Shown here piece after piece: positions 44,301 to 52,526 of a stretch of 64,000 bases of DNA. The translations under genes were made by a program, and so were the position numbers. The notes beneath the pieces were generated by a model. It saw only the letters and a list, made by a program, of their open reading frames with translations, was not told where the DNA came from and did no database searches. Position 1 is the stretch's first letter. Every line of letters begins with the position of its first letter. Source of the stretch: an uncultured Lachnospiraceae bacterium (lineage in GTDB: Bacteria; Bacillota; Clostridia; Lachnospirales; Lachnospiraceae); the NCBI GenBank assembly GCA_910578795.1, contig CAJTSD010000003.1, positions 1-64,000 on the forward strand, in the 5' to 3' direction.

Positions 44301-44707
44301 TCAACATTGACATTATCAGTATAACCTGCAACTTCCACTCCCGCCTGCGCAAGCGTCACCTTAATTTTATCCACGATATTTACATATGTTTCCACATCCA
44401 CATTTGCAGGATTAAAGCCTTCCTCCTGCATTTTCTGAAGATCTTCCCCGGAAACGCAATTAGACATCACTACCATAAAGTCCTTTTGGACGCTGACGTC
44501 TGTATTAGCCGCCTGCTGCATAATATCTTCTGCGGTCAATCCGTGACCATATGCTTCGTTATCCATAACTTTATCAGAGATGTCTAATTGAATCCCACTG
44601 CTGCACACTTCTTTTGTGGCAGCTTGTGGTTTATATGTAGTTGTCGCAGTACTTTCGGTACTTGTTGGTGCAGTAGCGGAAATCTGTGAATCCAACGTAA
44701 TATTCAT
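41396..44707 (-). CDS. DUF6240 protein with FliK-like C-terminal domain
   Basis: A 1103-residue, mostly helical protein. The first 1000 residues show repeated helical units (MQQAANTDVSVQKDFMVVM, LTLVSDLKSLKLP, IAEQAKELVETVEGI) as in DUF6240. The last about 110 residues (KIYHNAAEAGKVSVTLETHE, FGKVAAEFDV, HLVQSNSLDLGKF) match the Flg_hook/FliK C-terminal fold. It is likely a hook-length or filament-related secreted ruler; its size suits a ruler but exceeds most FliK proteins. A sigma-28-like promoter precedes it, so it would be a late flagellar gene. Three TGACA-N4-TGTCA palindromes lie within it. Confidence 0.75.
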   Translation of the reverse strand: MNITLDSQISATAPTSTESTATTTYKPQAATKEVCSSGIQLDISDKVMDNEAYGHGLTAEDIMQQAANTDVSVQKDFMVVMSNCVSGEDLQKMQEEGFNPANVDVETYVNIVDKIKVTLAQAGVEVAGYTDNVNVDKIEEITGSRVSAQTLVNDLSTMLTKSDIPVTNENVEDLVRAIMEASGITEISDDAIKYMVVNHKTPTIENIYKAQFSSTGNMQQAQGYYSDAVAGSGSYYAKKADSINWDNLEKQLMSVVSQAGLDSDEKTKNEALENAKWLVQSGIELNAENLTLVSDLKSLKLPIDQKTLEEICVTALENGKSPAKALITGEASIAEQAKELVETVEGISDEAVHAVAESGEDINIKNLAAAQKQIDTTQKQEQPSAQNPPKIATDEASLREVEAKRQLEEIRLMMTEEANRHLLKAGISIDTTELSKVVDALKAVEESIRAVLFRGNSPEENAQRALLFEETITKTKELSGLPAAVIGKLVMGAQSYTLNRIHEEGTALQNEFSEENKGQGQNQNQQKQASQAYETLMTAPRKDLGDKISKAFRNVDDILEDMGLETSEANRRAVRILGYNSMEINEDNINAVKEADSKISGVINRMTPATTLQMIREQKNPLEMTMEELDEYLSEKSRDLDGDAQKYSTFLQKLDRAGNISEAEREAYIGIYRLFRQIERSDGAVIGSVVATGAQMNFKNMLSAIRTSADKNMDVRVDDEFGALEELLVKGKAIDEQIMSGFHKENSDDAQQHEQEQYYARLSGEINTELAGKTDVEKLKDVELSETTTIEQFADSIKMTQMSESQEKQEEWKRENLKNFQENLNEVQKIDEQVIESLISYGQSISVDNIQAAEMLMLDRGSLFRQIIDKSDSADTDEEVATESEALAGDTALNNTVMNDAERSIIEKSQRFTEALANKESANAAYKEIIDEAGKAVEKMIYKKGASRIDVKAAQSLYKGLTLAGNLAKEENYEVPMNIKGEITSVNLKIYHNAAEAGKVSVTLETHEFGKVAAEFDVTDKGISGMVVYENKAGKAEIEELKQKVTKELSGESEKKVSVHLVQSNSLDLGKFGQDRQVQSTDSKASTAMLYQTAKAFLTALQE
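42299..42312. repeat. TGACA-N4-TGTCA palindrome, copy 5
   Basis: TGACATCTGTGTCA in the DUF6240/FliK-like gene, codons for M-T-Q-M-S, the phase of copies 2 and 4. Confidence 0.8.
43826..43839. repeat. TGACA-N4-TGTCA palindrome, copy 6
   Basis: TGACACAAGTGTCA with perfect 10-bp arms AATCTGACAC/GTGTCAGATT (43822-43843), codons for L-T-L-V-S. Confidence 0.8.
44209..44222. repeat. TGACA-N4-TGTCA palindrome, copy 7
   Basis: TGACAGGAATGTCA, the only copy with a purine right after the left arm. Codons for S-D-I-P-V-T, the phase of copy 3. Confidence 0.75.
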
Positions 44708-44790
44708 ACAAATTCCCCATACTTTCCTTATAGAATGTTTTATGTGTAACCTTTCGTTATATTTATGTTACCATACTATTTTCTAATAAA

Positions 44791-44819
44791 TATGTCGGAG
44801 CCTTTTGGATAAAACTTTA
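44791..44819 (-). promoter_or_regulatory. Sigma-28 (flagellar) type promoter
   Basis: Minus strand TAAAGTTTT (from 44819) followed by CCGACATA (44798-44791) resembles the TAAA-N15-GCCGATAT consensus; the spacing is one to two bases longer than in Bacillus. It lies about 85-110 bp before the FliK-like start. Confidence 0.55.
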
Positions 44820-44829
44820 GAGGAGAAAC

Positions 44830-44867
44830 AAAATTCGGTCACATATCCAAGTATATGACCGAATTTT
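44830..44867 (-). terminator. Terminator of glgB
   Basis: AAAATTCGGTCA and its complement form a strong stem just past the glgB stop; GAATTTTGTTT follows on the minus strand. Confidence 0.8.
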
Positions 44868-44885
44868 CATATTTTCATCTTTTTA

Positions 44886-46793
44886 TTAGAATGTATACAC
44901 CACAGCCGTAAGCGGCGGAAGCTTAAAGGTGATATACTGCTCCCTGTTATCGCAAAGACCCTTTCTTGCCTTCAGCGATTTTGGAATCTTATTGCCGTTT
45001 CCGCCAAACTTCACTTCATCCGAATTAATAACCAGCTTATATTGCGTATTCATCGGCACACCAACCCTGTATTTCGGATACTCTACCGGCGTCATATTGA
45101 TGATAAAAAGCATATGCTGCTTACCGTTCTTTGACCGTCTTACAAAGCTGTAAATGCTTCTCTCCGTATCATCCGCATTCATCCACTCAAAGCCGCTCCA
45201 GTCGTTGTCAATCTCATACAGACAAGGGCTTTCCTTATAAAGCTTGAGCAGCTCGCCCATAAAGTCATGCATCCCCTTGTTTAAAGGCTTTGCAAGCAAA
45301 TTCCAGTCAAGTTCCCTTGCCTCGCTCCACTCGCGCTCCTGCGCAAAATCCTGTCCCATAAACAAAAGCTTCTTGCCCTCATGCCCAAACATAAAGGTGT
45401 AGAGATTGCGAAGGTTTGCATACTTGTCAATCTCAAAGCCAGGCATTTTATTTACCATAGAGCACTTCAAATGCACGACCTCGTCGTGTGACAACGGCAG
45501 AATATAATTCTCCGCACTGTTATAGCTCATGGCAAACGTCAGTTTGTAGTGATTATCCTTTCTGAAATAAGGATCAAGTTTCATGTACTCGCAGTAGTCA
45601 TGCATCCAACCCATGTTCCACTTAAACGAAAATCCCAGTCCGCCGTCCTCCGGCTTTGCTGTTACCTTTGGCCATGCTGTTGACTCCTCCGCAATTGTCA
45701 TTACGCCGGGATGTTGTCCATGAATAACGGAATTTAAGTGCTTAAAGAACTCAATCGCATCAAGGTTCTCATTTCCGCCATACTTGTTTGCTACCCATTC
45801 GCCATCCTTTTTCCCATAATCAAGATAAAGCATGGATGCTACCGCGTCAACACGAAGTCCGTCTATATGGAACTCATTAATCCAAAACAGTGCATTTGCA
45901 ATCAGGAAATTCCGTACTTCGTTTTTGCTGTAATTAAAGATTTTTGTTCCCCAGTCCGGATGCTCACCAAGTCTCTTATCCGGATGCTCATAAAGGCATG
46001 TACCGTCAAACTCGCATAATCCGTGGGCATCTCTCGGAAAATGAGCCGGCACCCAATCCAAAATAACACCAATGTTATTTTTATGCAAAAGGTCAATTAA
46101 ATACCGGAAATCGTCAGGATTTCCATATCTTGAAGTAGGTGCATAATAACCTGTTACCTGATATCCCCACGAACCATCAAACGGAAACTCCGCAATACCC
46201 ATAAGCTCTACATGTGTATATGGCATTTCTTTTAAATACTCTATAATTCTGTCGGCAAACTGACGGTAACTGTAGAAACCGTCCTCTGTTCCGTCAGGAT
46301 GCTTCATCCACGAACCAATATGACATTCATAGATTGACATCGGCTGATGATTCATATCCTTTTTATCACGCGCAGTCATCCATTTTTTGTCGCCCCATTT
46401 AAAATGGTTCAAATCATAGATTCTTGACGCATTGCCTGGACGCATCTCCGCATAATTAGCAAACGGATCCGCCTTAAAAAGCTTATTGCCGTTTGGAAGA
46501 ACAATCATGTATTTATACATCTGTCCTTCTTTAACGCCTTCTATAAATGTTGTAAAAATACCAATTTCACCGATTTTCTCCATAGGCGCGGCACTTTCAT
46601 CCCAATCATTAAACTCACCTATAACATAAACCTCTTTTGCATTTGGCGCCCAAACTGCAAAAAATACCCCTGTCTTATTGCCTTTTTTACAAAAATGTGC
46701 ACCCAGCTTTTTATAAATTTCGTAGTGTGTGCCCTGTCCAAATACATACTGGTCTGCCTCTGAAATAAATACTGTTGTTTCGGTATCAGCCAT
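44886..46793 (-). CDS. glgB: 1,4-alpha-glucan branching enzyme
   Basis: GlgB makes alpha-1,6 branches in glycogen. An N-terminal CBM48 domain (FFAVWAPNAKEVYVIGEFND) precedes a GH13 barrel with HIGSWMKHPDGT, GYQVTGYYAPTSRYG, GLRVDAVASMLYLDYG (nucleophile Asp), TIAEESTAWP (acid Glu) and LSHDEVVH (third Asp). The 635-residue length is normal. ATG 46793 follows GGGGGTAA; a TTG two codons earlier is less suitable. It shares an operon direction with the big TPR gene 43 bp upstream. Confidence 0.97.
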   Translation of the reverse strand: MADTETTVFISEADQYVFGQGTHYEIYKKLGAHFCKKGNKTGVFFAVWAPNAKEVYVIGEFNDWDESAAPMEKIGEIGIFTTFIEGVKEGQMYKYMIVLPNGNKLFKADPFANYAEMRPGNASRIYDLNHFKWGDKKWMTARDKKDMNHQPMSIYECHIGSWMKHPDGTEDGFYSYRQFADRIIEYLKEMPYTHVELMGIAEFPFDGSWGYQVTGYYAPTSRYGNPDDFRYLIDLLHKNNIGVILDWVPAHFPRDAHGLCEFDGTCLYEHPDKRLGEHPDWGTKIFNYSKNEVRNFLIANALFWINEFHIDGLRVDAVASMLYLDYGKKDGEWVANKYGGNENLDAIEFFKHLNSVIHGQHPGVMTIAEESTAWPKVTAKPEDGGLGFSFKWNMGWMHDYCEYMKLDPYFRKDNHYKLTFAMSYNSAENYILPLSHDEVVHLKCSMVNKMPGFEIDKYANLRNLYTFMFGHEGKKLLFMGQDFAQEREWSEARELDWNLLAKPLNKGMHDFMGELLKLYKESPCLYEIDNDWSGFEWMNADDTERSIYSFVRRSKNGKQHMLFIINMTPVEYPKYRVGVPMNTQYKLVINSDEVKFGGNGNKIPKSLKARKGLCDNREQYITFKLPPLTAVVYTF

Positions 46794-46836
46794 AAACAAT
46801 TACCCCCAATTTACAAAATATTCAGTACACTAGCTC

Positions 46837-49800
46837 CTACATGAAGTCTCTTTCCTTAAGGACGATCATGTCCTCGCTGTCATATCTTCTGGCAAAAAGC
46901 ACATCAACGAAATTCTTAATTTTGGATTTCTTTGATTTCCAAATTGCTTCGTCTATAATTTCCCTTACTTCATCCTTCGTCACCACATGATTTCCGCTCT
47001 GTATGTTTGCAATTCTGGTATAAAGGGCAAGTATTCCCAGCTCGTCAATAGAGTACTCCAACGCCAGCGCATAATTTCTGGCATATGCTACAAGCGCATT
47101 ATTGTCCATCTCCATTAAATCGATTCTGATATTGAAGTAATCGGTAATCATTGCCTGTTTTTCCAATAGCTTTGTAATCTCTTTCTTGGTGTCTTCCATA
47201 ATGACAACGATTCCGATATGTTCCTGATTGAGAAATGTCGCAAGCTCATAAAGCTTTTCCTCAGTCATGCCATTTGCCTTCTCTATTATAATACCACCAT
47301 TATTCAATTTCTCAAAGACATCTTTTAAATTTTTTTGATTTAATTTTTGTCCGGTAACCTTTGCTACTTTTCCTGAGAAATTCGCATCCATTGTCTGAAA
47401 TTCACGAATCAGGTTCTTCGCCATCCTTACCGTATCAATTCCCGTATCACCGGTAATAATCACATTACCAGTAAATGCGGTAAGCGTCATATTTTCAAGC
47501 GCATAAAGAATCTGTTTTTTTATTTTTTTTGTGACTGCAAAATTTTCAAACAGCTTCTGCTCCTCAATTGTAAATTCCCGTACTTCCTCACGCCTTGCAC
47601 CTGTCGCTTCCCTCTTTGCTGTTTCTACAATCCGCTCTGAAAGAGAACTTAGGTCAGCAGTATTCATTTTGATTTCCTGGGTTTTTAAAGCATCCTCCTT
47701 TGCTGTTTCCACAATGCTCTCAACATCTTCCGGATCCAGTTCCCTGACTGCCTCCTCGTCTTTTGCACTGACAGCCTCTGATTCATTAGAGTCTATATCC
47801 ATATTCTCATCATAAACCATTTCATCCTCAGTTACATATTCATTGTAAGCTTCATCGGATTCATCATAGTACGCATCTGACGTGTCATAAACACCATTTG
47901 GTTCATTTTCATATACATTGGAGTCATCATATGCCTCATTTGGTTCATCATAAGCTTCCTCTGACTCAGCATATATTTCACCGGATTCATCATAAATTTC
48001 ATCTGACGCGTCATACAGTTCATCCGGCTCATCATAACTCTCATCGGAAGCTTCATAATTCCCATCAGCTTCATCGGAAGCTTCAACTGTTTCATCATAA
48101 TATTCATCTGTCATGCCATAGCTTTCATCCTGAACCTCTGTAAGCGGTTCCTCCAATGAAGGCTGTTCTTGAAATGCAGGCTGTTCTTCTGCTATATCAT
48201 CAATATGTTCCGATTCCGCAACCGTTCTTTGAATCTCTTCCTGCGGAATAATACGCGTTGCACCAAGCTCCTTTGCAACGACTGCCTCTATCTCCGTAAT
48301 AATTTGTTTATTGGAACCAGGGACAATATAAGAAACATCATATTCATCGTCATTGATTTCACTTGCCTGCGTTTTTGGAATATCGCCGGTCACATCTGCT
48401 GCAAGGAAATTATCCTTAGCCCTTGCTTCTTCCTTCTCAAGCTCGCCAAGCGCTCCACTCTTCAGGGAATTATCAAAGCTTGCAAATATTTTACCAGTTT
48501 GCGTGAGAACACGTTGTTTTATTTCCTCCTCATGCTTTTTCGCATTGTTCAGTTTTATGTTCTCCCACTGGGAAAGCACATCATTAATATTCATTTGTCC
48601 CGTCATAGGCTGAAATGCAGGTTCACTGGCTGATTCCATATTGTAAAGATCCGTAGTATGATATACGTTTTCCGAATTTTTTTCCATGCGCGCATGTTCC
48701 TCATTCACACTGCGCTCTGTAGTATCACGCAGCACATCAAGATCTGACTCTGCCTTAATTGTCCGGGAATTATCATCAGGAACAATCACCTTTTTAATAG
48801 CGCCTGTATCCGGTCCCGGCGCTGTTTCCGATATCCCGTTTGTTATCATGGCAACCTTATCTGTTTGTGTTTGTGCAGGTTCAAAAAACTCTTTTGCTGC
48901 CGCTTCCCCGGCATTTAATTCTTCTCTTTCTGCTGCCAGGATATCATCATTATCAGAAAATATCTCCATCATACCCTCAGCTACCACCTTCTGAAGGTTA
49001 ATGGTATTATACTGACTCATATCCACAGGAGCAGCAGGTGTCTGCGGAACTTCGTGAATTACATTGGTATAGCTGCTATTGATGCCGTCTTCATATATGA
49101 TTGGTCTATTATTTTCATCATATGTCTGTTCTGTGTAAAAATCATCATTTATATAGTTATCAGAATAGTATTCATTCGCATAGTCATTTCCGGCATAATC
49201 CTGTTCATTATAATTTCCGGTTTCCGCATAGCCGTCATCCGCGTAATGATCCTCGCTATAGTCACTGTTTTCATAACCGTTTTGATTATAACCGTCATTG
49301 ATATAATGATCCTGTGTGTATGCCTCTTCGCCAGCATAATCTCCATTTTCGTTATAACCATCACCGACATAGCTTTCTTCACTATAGTTATCATTGATAT
49401 AGTTATCCTCGCTATAGCCGTCATTGGCATAATCATCCTCAGCATACGCTTCTTCGCCAACATATTCTTCATTTTCCGCATATGCTTCTTCCGTATAGCC
49501 GTCATTTTCTCCGTATATCTGTTCACTATAATTATTCTGCGCATTGTTGAGCATATTTTCATATTTTGCCTGCTGAACCTCCGTCAGGGGAACATGCTTC
49601 TGCTTTAACTCCATAGCCTTCATCACATTTGGACCGTCGCCAAACCACAAAATAATGTCATCGCATTCCTCAACACACTTTGTCGCATATCCGATTCTAT
49701 GATAAAGGTCAGCAAGCTCAAGCGCCCATTCTTCCTGATAATCTTTCTTTTTTAACTCCTCAAGCAGCGCAATACGCTCTTCCAAGCTTGCCCCCTGTGC

Positions 49801-50157
49801 CTCTAAAATACGGTAGTGCAATATAATAACACCAATATCCTTAGGCGCTATTTTCGCATATTGCTTATAATATTCAATGGCTGCCACTACATCCTGCAGT
49901 TCGATGGAAATCTCACAGAGAGAATATACGACAGAACGATTTGTCGGGTATTTATCATAAGCAAGCATAAGAATTGCCCGGCTATCCTCATTTCTCCTGT
50001 TTATACTATATAAAGCTGCAATTTTTAAAAGCATCGAGATACTCTTTACTCTGCGCCAGTCAACAGTATCCGCTACATTTGCAGCTTCAGCATATTTCTC
50101 CTTATCAATTAATTTTACAATTTCCTCCGAACGAACTTTATATTCGTACTTGTCCAC
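46837..50157 (-). CDS. Large acidic TPR protein with degenerate AAA-like C-terminal domain
   Basis: Starts at GTG 50157 behind GAGG. Residues 1-200 are TPR-like helices (RAILMLAYDKYPTNRSVVYS). Residues about 210-350 are a low-complexity array of Tyr/Asp/Asn/Glu repeats (such as NDGYSEDNYINDNYSEE), and about 680-820 a second array of E-x-Y-D-E repeats. The last 250 residues resemble an AAA+ domain: NVIITGDTGIDTVRMAKNL replaces the Walker A G-x-x-G-x-G-K-T, without lysine, and IVVIMEDTKKEITKLL sits at Walker B, as in CbbX/SpoVK-like proteins. It is probably a non-ATPase scaffold. Function unknown. Confidence 0.7.
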   Translation of the reverse strand: MDKYEYKVRSEEIVKLIDKEKYAEAANVADTVDWRRVKSISMLLKIAALYSINRRNEDSRAILMLAYDKYPTNRSVVYSLCEISIELQDVVAAIEYYKQYAKIAPKDIGVIILHYRILEAQGASLEERIALLEELKKKDYQEEWALELADLYHRIGYATKCVEECDDIILWFGDGPNVMKAMELKQKHVPLTEVQQAKYENMLNNAQNNYSEQIYGENDGYTEEAYAENEEYVGEEAYAEDDYANDGYSEDNYINDNYSEESYVGDGYNENGDYAGEEAYTQDHYINDGYNQNGYENSDYSEDHYADDGYAETGNYNEQDYAGNDYANEYYSDNYINDDFYTEQTYDENNRPIIYEDGINSSYTNVIHEVPQTPAAPVDMSQYNTINLQKVVAEGMMEIFSDNDDILAAEREELNAGEAAAKEFFEPAQTQTDKVAMITNGISETAPGPDTGAIKKVIVPDDNSRTIKAESDLDVLRDTTERSVNEEHARMEKNSENVYHTTDLYNMESASEPAFQPMTGQMNINDVLSQWENIKLNNAKKHEEEIKQRVLTQTGKIFASFDNSLKSGALGELEKEEARAKDNFLAADVTGDIPKTQASEINDDEYDVSYIVPGSNKQIITEIEAVVAKELGATRIIPQEEIQRTVAESEHIDDIAEEQPAFQEQPSLEEPLTEVQDESYGMTDEYYDETVEASDEADGNYEASDESYDEPDELYDASDEIYDESGEIYAESEEAYDEPNEAYDDSNVYENEPNGVYDTSDAYYDESDEAYNEYVTEDEMVYDENMDIDSNESEAVSAKDEEAVRELDPEDVESIVETAKEDALKTQEIKMNTADLSSLSERIVETAKREATGARREEVREFTIEEQKLFENFAVTKKIKKQILYALENMTLTAFTGNVIITGDTGIDTVRMAKNLIREFQTMDANFSGKVAKVTGQKLNQKNLKDVFEKLNNGGIIIEKANGMTEEKLYELATFLNQEHIGIVVIMEDTKKEITKLLEKQAMITDYFNIRIDLMEMDNNALVAYARNYALALEYSIDELGILALYTRIANIQSGNHVVTKDEVREIIDEAIWKSKKSKIKNFVDVLFARRYDSEDMIVLKERDFM

Positions 50158-50205
50158 GTCCCATCACCTCTGACAATATCACCCTTAATATTTCATCCCC
50201 TAAAA

Positions 50206-50219
50206 TGACATATGTGTCA
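50206..50219. repeat. TGACA-N4-TGTCA palindrome, copy 8
   Basis: TGACATATGTGTCA with arms AAAATGACA/TGTCATTTT (50202-50223). Intergenic, 49 bp before the start of the acidic TPR gene. Confidence 0.8.
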
Positions 50220-50366
50220 TTTTTATACAAACCAAATTCCTCATGACACTTGCCAAATTCTCGTGCAAAAACGGCACTTGGCTCATTACTCAAAGAAATA
50301 AATTTTGCATAGTTTTTCACATTGTCAGTTTAGCATAATAGATTCGTTATGTCAACGAATTATGTG

Positions 50367-51230
50367 TCAATTTTTAACAAAATCCGCAAGCTTTGCAAAT
50401 TGCGCAAGGGAAAGCGCTTCTCCTCTGACGGTTGCTGGCATTCCCATTGCTTCCAGTGCAACAACTATGGCTTGTTTATTTAAGTTTAATGCAGCTGCAT
50501 TGCTAAGACTGTTTACAAGCGTTTTTCTACGTTGGTTAAATGCTGCCCGTATGATATCAAACATTAGTTTTTCGTCTTTTACCTGCACAGGCGGTTTCTC
50601 ATATCGCGTCAGTTTTATGACGGCACTGTCAACATTCGGACGCGGCATAAAACAGCTCGCCGGAACGCTCATCATTATTTTAGGTTCTGCATAAAACTGC
50701 ACTGCAAGGGAAAGCGCACCGTAATCTTTTGTACCAGGGCTTACCTGCATACGTTGTGCAACTTCTTTCTGCACCATAATTGTAATGCTTTCTAGCGGCA
50801 CATGATTCTCGAAAAGTCCCATAATAATCGGCGTTGTTATATAATAAGGAAGGTTTGCAACCACCTTAATCGGTTTTCCACCGTTTTTTTCCTGCACAAT
50901 CGCATTAATGTCTACTTTTAAGATATCTTTATTGATAATGGAAACATTATTATAGGAAGAAAGAGTATCTTCCTGTAAAATCGGTATCAGCTTTTTATCA
51001 ATTTCCACAGCTACAACTTCCCGTGCGTTTTCACATAGATACTGCGTCATAGTACCGATACCCGGACCAATTTCAAGTACACAGTCCTCCTTCTTAACAT
51101 CTGCAGCTATAATAATATTTTCAAGAATATTCGCATCAATTAAAAAATTCTGTCCGAATTTTTTCTGAAAATTAAAGTTGTATTTCTGCAATATTGCTAT
51201 AGTGTTTGTGGGATTTCCAAGTGTAGCCAT
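50367..51230 (-). CDS. rsmA: 16S rRNA dimethyladenosine transferase
   Basis: RsmA (KsgA) dimethylates two adjacent adenines near the 3' end of 16S rRNA. Motifs: FGQNFLID, LEIGPGIGTMTQYL (SAM loop), NLPYYITTPI (catalytic N-L-P-Y) and the C-terminal FNQRRKTLVNSL. Length 287 is normal. The ATG follows AAAGGAAAAGG. It is the usual neighbour of tatD in Firmicutes. Confidence 0.97.
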   Translation of the reverse strand: MATLGNPTNTIAILQKYNFNFQKKFGQNFLIDANILENIIIAADVKKEDCVLEIGPGIGTMTQYLCENAREVVAVEIDKKLIPILQEDTLSSYNNVSIINKDILKVDINAIVQEKNGGKPIKVVANLPYYITTPIIMGLFENHVPLESITIMVQKEVAQRMQVSPGTKDYGALSLAVQFYAEPKIMMSVPASCFMPRPNVDSAVIKLTRYEKPPVQVKDEKLMFDIIRAAFNQRRKTLVNSLSNAAALNLNKQAIVVALEAMGMPATVRGEALSLAQFAKLADFVKN

Positions 51231-51304
51231 ACCTTTTCCTTTCGTATCTGAAAAATAAAAACTTATTAAATAAACTGACCGCTTTAAAATGGTTTATTAA
51301 AATA

Positions 51305-51318
51305 TGACACGCATGTCA
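51305..51318. repeat. TGACA-N4-TGTCA palindrome, copy 9
   Basis: TGACACGCATGTCA, intergenic, two bases after the tatD stop codon (on the minus strand) and 75 bp before rsmA. Confidence 0.8.
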
Positions 51319-51320
51319 TT

Positions 51321-52085
51321 TTATATTTGATACACACATTTTGCATTACGTGATGTAATTTCAACAACTTCCTCATAAGCAATTCCTTTAATTTCTGCAA
51401 TTTTCTGTGCAATGTATACAAGGTTAAGCGATGAATTGCGTTTTCCCCTGTTAGGCTCCGGTGCAAGATAGGGACTGTCCGTTTCAAGAAGAATACGTTC
51501 CATCGGCAAAGCTTCTACGACTTCCTTCATTTTCTTTCCATTCTTAAAAGTAACAACACCACCAATTCCTATATAAAATCCCATTTTAACATATTCGACC
51601 GCCATCTCGGCACTGTAGGAATAACAATGAACAACTCCTCCTATTTCGCCCGCATTTTTTGCCGCAATAATATCAAATGTATCCTTTGCCGCATCTCTTG
51701 AATGAATAATCACCGGTTTTTTTATTTCCCTCGCTAAATCAAGCTGGCGCTCAAACCAAAATTTCTGTATTTCATGTGCAGGCTCGTCCCAATAATAGTC
51801 AAGCCCGATTTCACCTACGGCAACTACTTTCTCTAAAAGACTCTGCTCTTTTAACCATGCAAAACCTGCCTCATCAAGCTCCCCTGTCTCACTCGGATGC
51901 ACACCCGCTGCAGCATAGATAAAAGGATAGTTCCTTGCAAGCTCGATACTTGCTGCCGTACTTTTCAGACTTGCCCCCACATTTACAACATACTCTATTT
52001 CATTTTCACGCATAGAGGACAGAAGAATATCCCTGTCCTCATCAAAAGCCTCATCATCGTAATGGGCATGTGTTTCAAAAATCAT
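51321..52085 (-). CDS. TatD-family metal-dependent DNase/hydrolase
   Basis: Amidohydrolase fold with all metal ligands: ETHAHYDD (H-x-H), GEIGLDYYWD (Glu), VIHSRDA (His), VVHCYS (His) and LLETDSPYLAPEP (Asp). GGAGG is followed by CAGGAA and the ATG. TatD proteins act as 3'-5' DNases and D-amino-acyl hydrolases in other bacteria. The gene precedes rsmA as in many Firmicutes. Confidence 0.94.
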   Translation of the reverse strand: MIFETHAHYDDEAFDEDRDILLSSMRENEIEYVVNVGASLKSTAASIELARNYPFIYAAAGVHPSETGELDEAGFAWLKEQSLLEKVVAVGEIGLDYYWDEPAHEIQKFWFERQLDLAREIKKPVIIHSRDAAKDTFDIIAAKNAGEIGGVVHCYSYSAEMAVEYVKMGFYIGIGGVVTFKNGKKMKEVVEALPMERILLETDSPYLAPEPNRGKRNSSLNLVYIAQKIAEIKGIAYEEVVEITSRNAKCVYQI

Positions 52086-52347
52086 TTCCTGCCTCCATAA
52101 TCTTTTTACTAACGCCCATTATAACATAATTAAAATAAGTTTTACATAACTTTTTAAAATGTGACAGTTTATAAAAATCAGATAAAAAATCAGATAAATT
52201 TTGTTTATTTTTCATGTTTTATTTATTTTGTTTAAATTTTATTAAAATTTCAATAAACTTTTTTTAAAAAAAGTGTTGACACATATTTATTTCAATGATA
52301 TAGTATTTATTGTTCAGTAAGAACATTGAATAACTCAAATTATTTAT
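52086..52347. other. 262-bp AT-rich gap before tRNA-Lys
   Basis: It contains the tRNA promoter and long A/T runs (about 52130-52270). Nothing else was recognised. Confidence 0.5.
52276..52304 (+). promoter_or_regulatory. Promoter of tRNA-Lys
   Basis: TTGACA (52276-52281), 17-bp spacer, TATAGT (52299-52304). Confidence 0.8.
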
Positions 52348-52420
52348 GCACCGCTAGCTCAGTTGGTAGAGCACCTGACTCTTAATCAGGGTGTCCAGGG
52401 TTCGAGCCCCTGGCGGTGCA
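52348..52420 (+). tRNA. tRNA-Lys (anticodon CTT)
   Basis: Seventy-three bases fold into a standard cloverleaf: acceptor GCACCGC/GCGGTGC, D-loop AGCTCAGTTGGTAGAGC, anticodon stem CCTGA/TCAGG with loop CTCTTAA (anticodon CTT, codon AAG) and T-arm CCAGG-GTTCGAGC-CCTGG. Discriminator A; CCA is not encoded. It stands alone with its own promoter and terminator. Confidence 0.97.
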
Positions 52421-52426
52421 GGAAAG

Positions 52427-52470
52427 CACTATTTTTGAGGCTTAAGCCTTGGGGATGGTGTTTTTATTTT
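52427..52470 (+). terminator. Terminator of tRNA-Lys
   Basis: A 15-bp stem with several G-U pairs around GGC-TTAA-GCC (52427-52460) is followed by TTTTTATTTT. Confidence 0.8.
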
Positions 52471-52485
52471 TGCAGAATTATTTTT

Positions 52486-52523
52486 AAAAAAACCCCTGTG
52501 GAATTAAATTCTACAAGGGGTTT
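52486..52523 (-). terminator. Terminator of the chemoreceptor gene
   Basis: AAACCCCT...AGGGGTTT stem (52490-52523); on the minus strand seven T follow. It is tail-to-tail with the tRNA terminator. Confidence 0.8.
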
Positions 52524-52526
52524 ACA

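Noticed and set aside
47832..49562. Methionine-, histidine- or isoleucine-rich frames opposite the acidic repeat gene
   Set aside because: They arise from reading the repetitive GAT/GAA/TAT codons in other phases; low complexity and no start signals.
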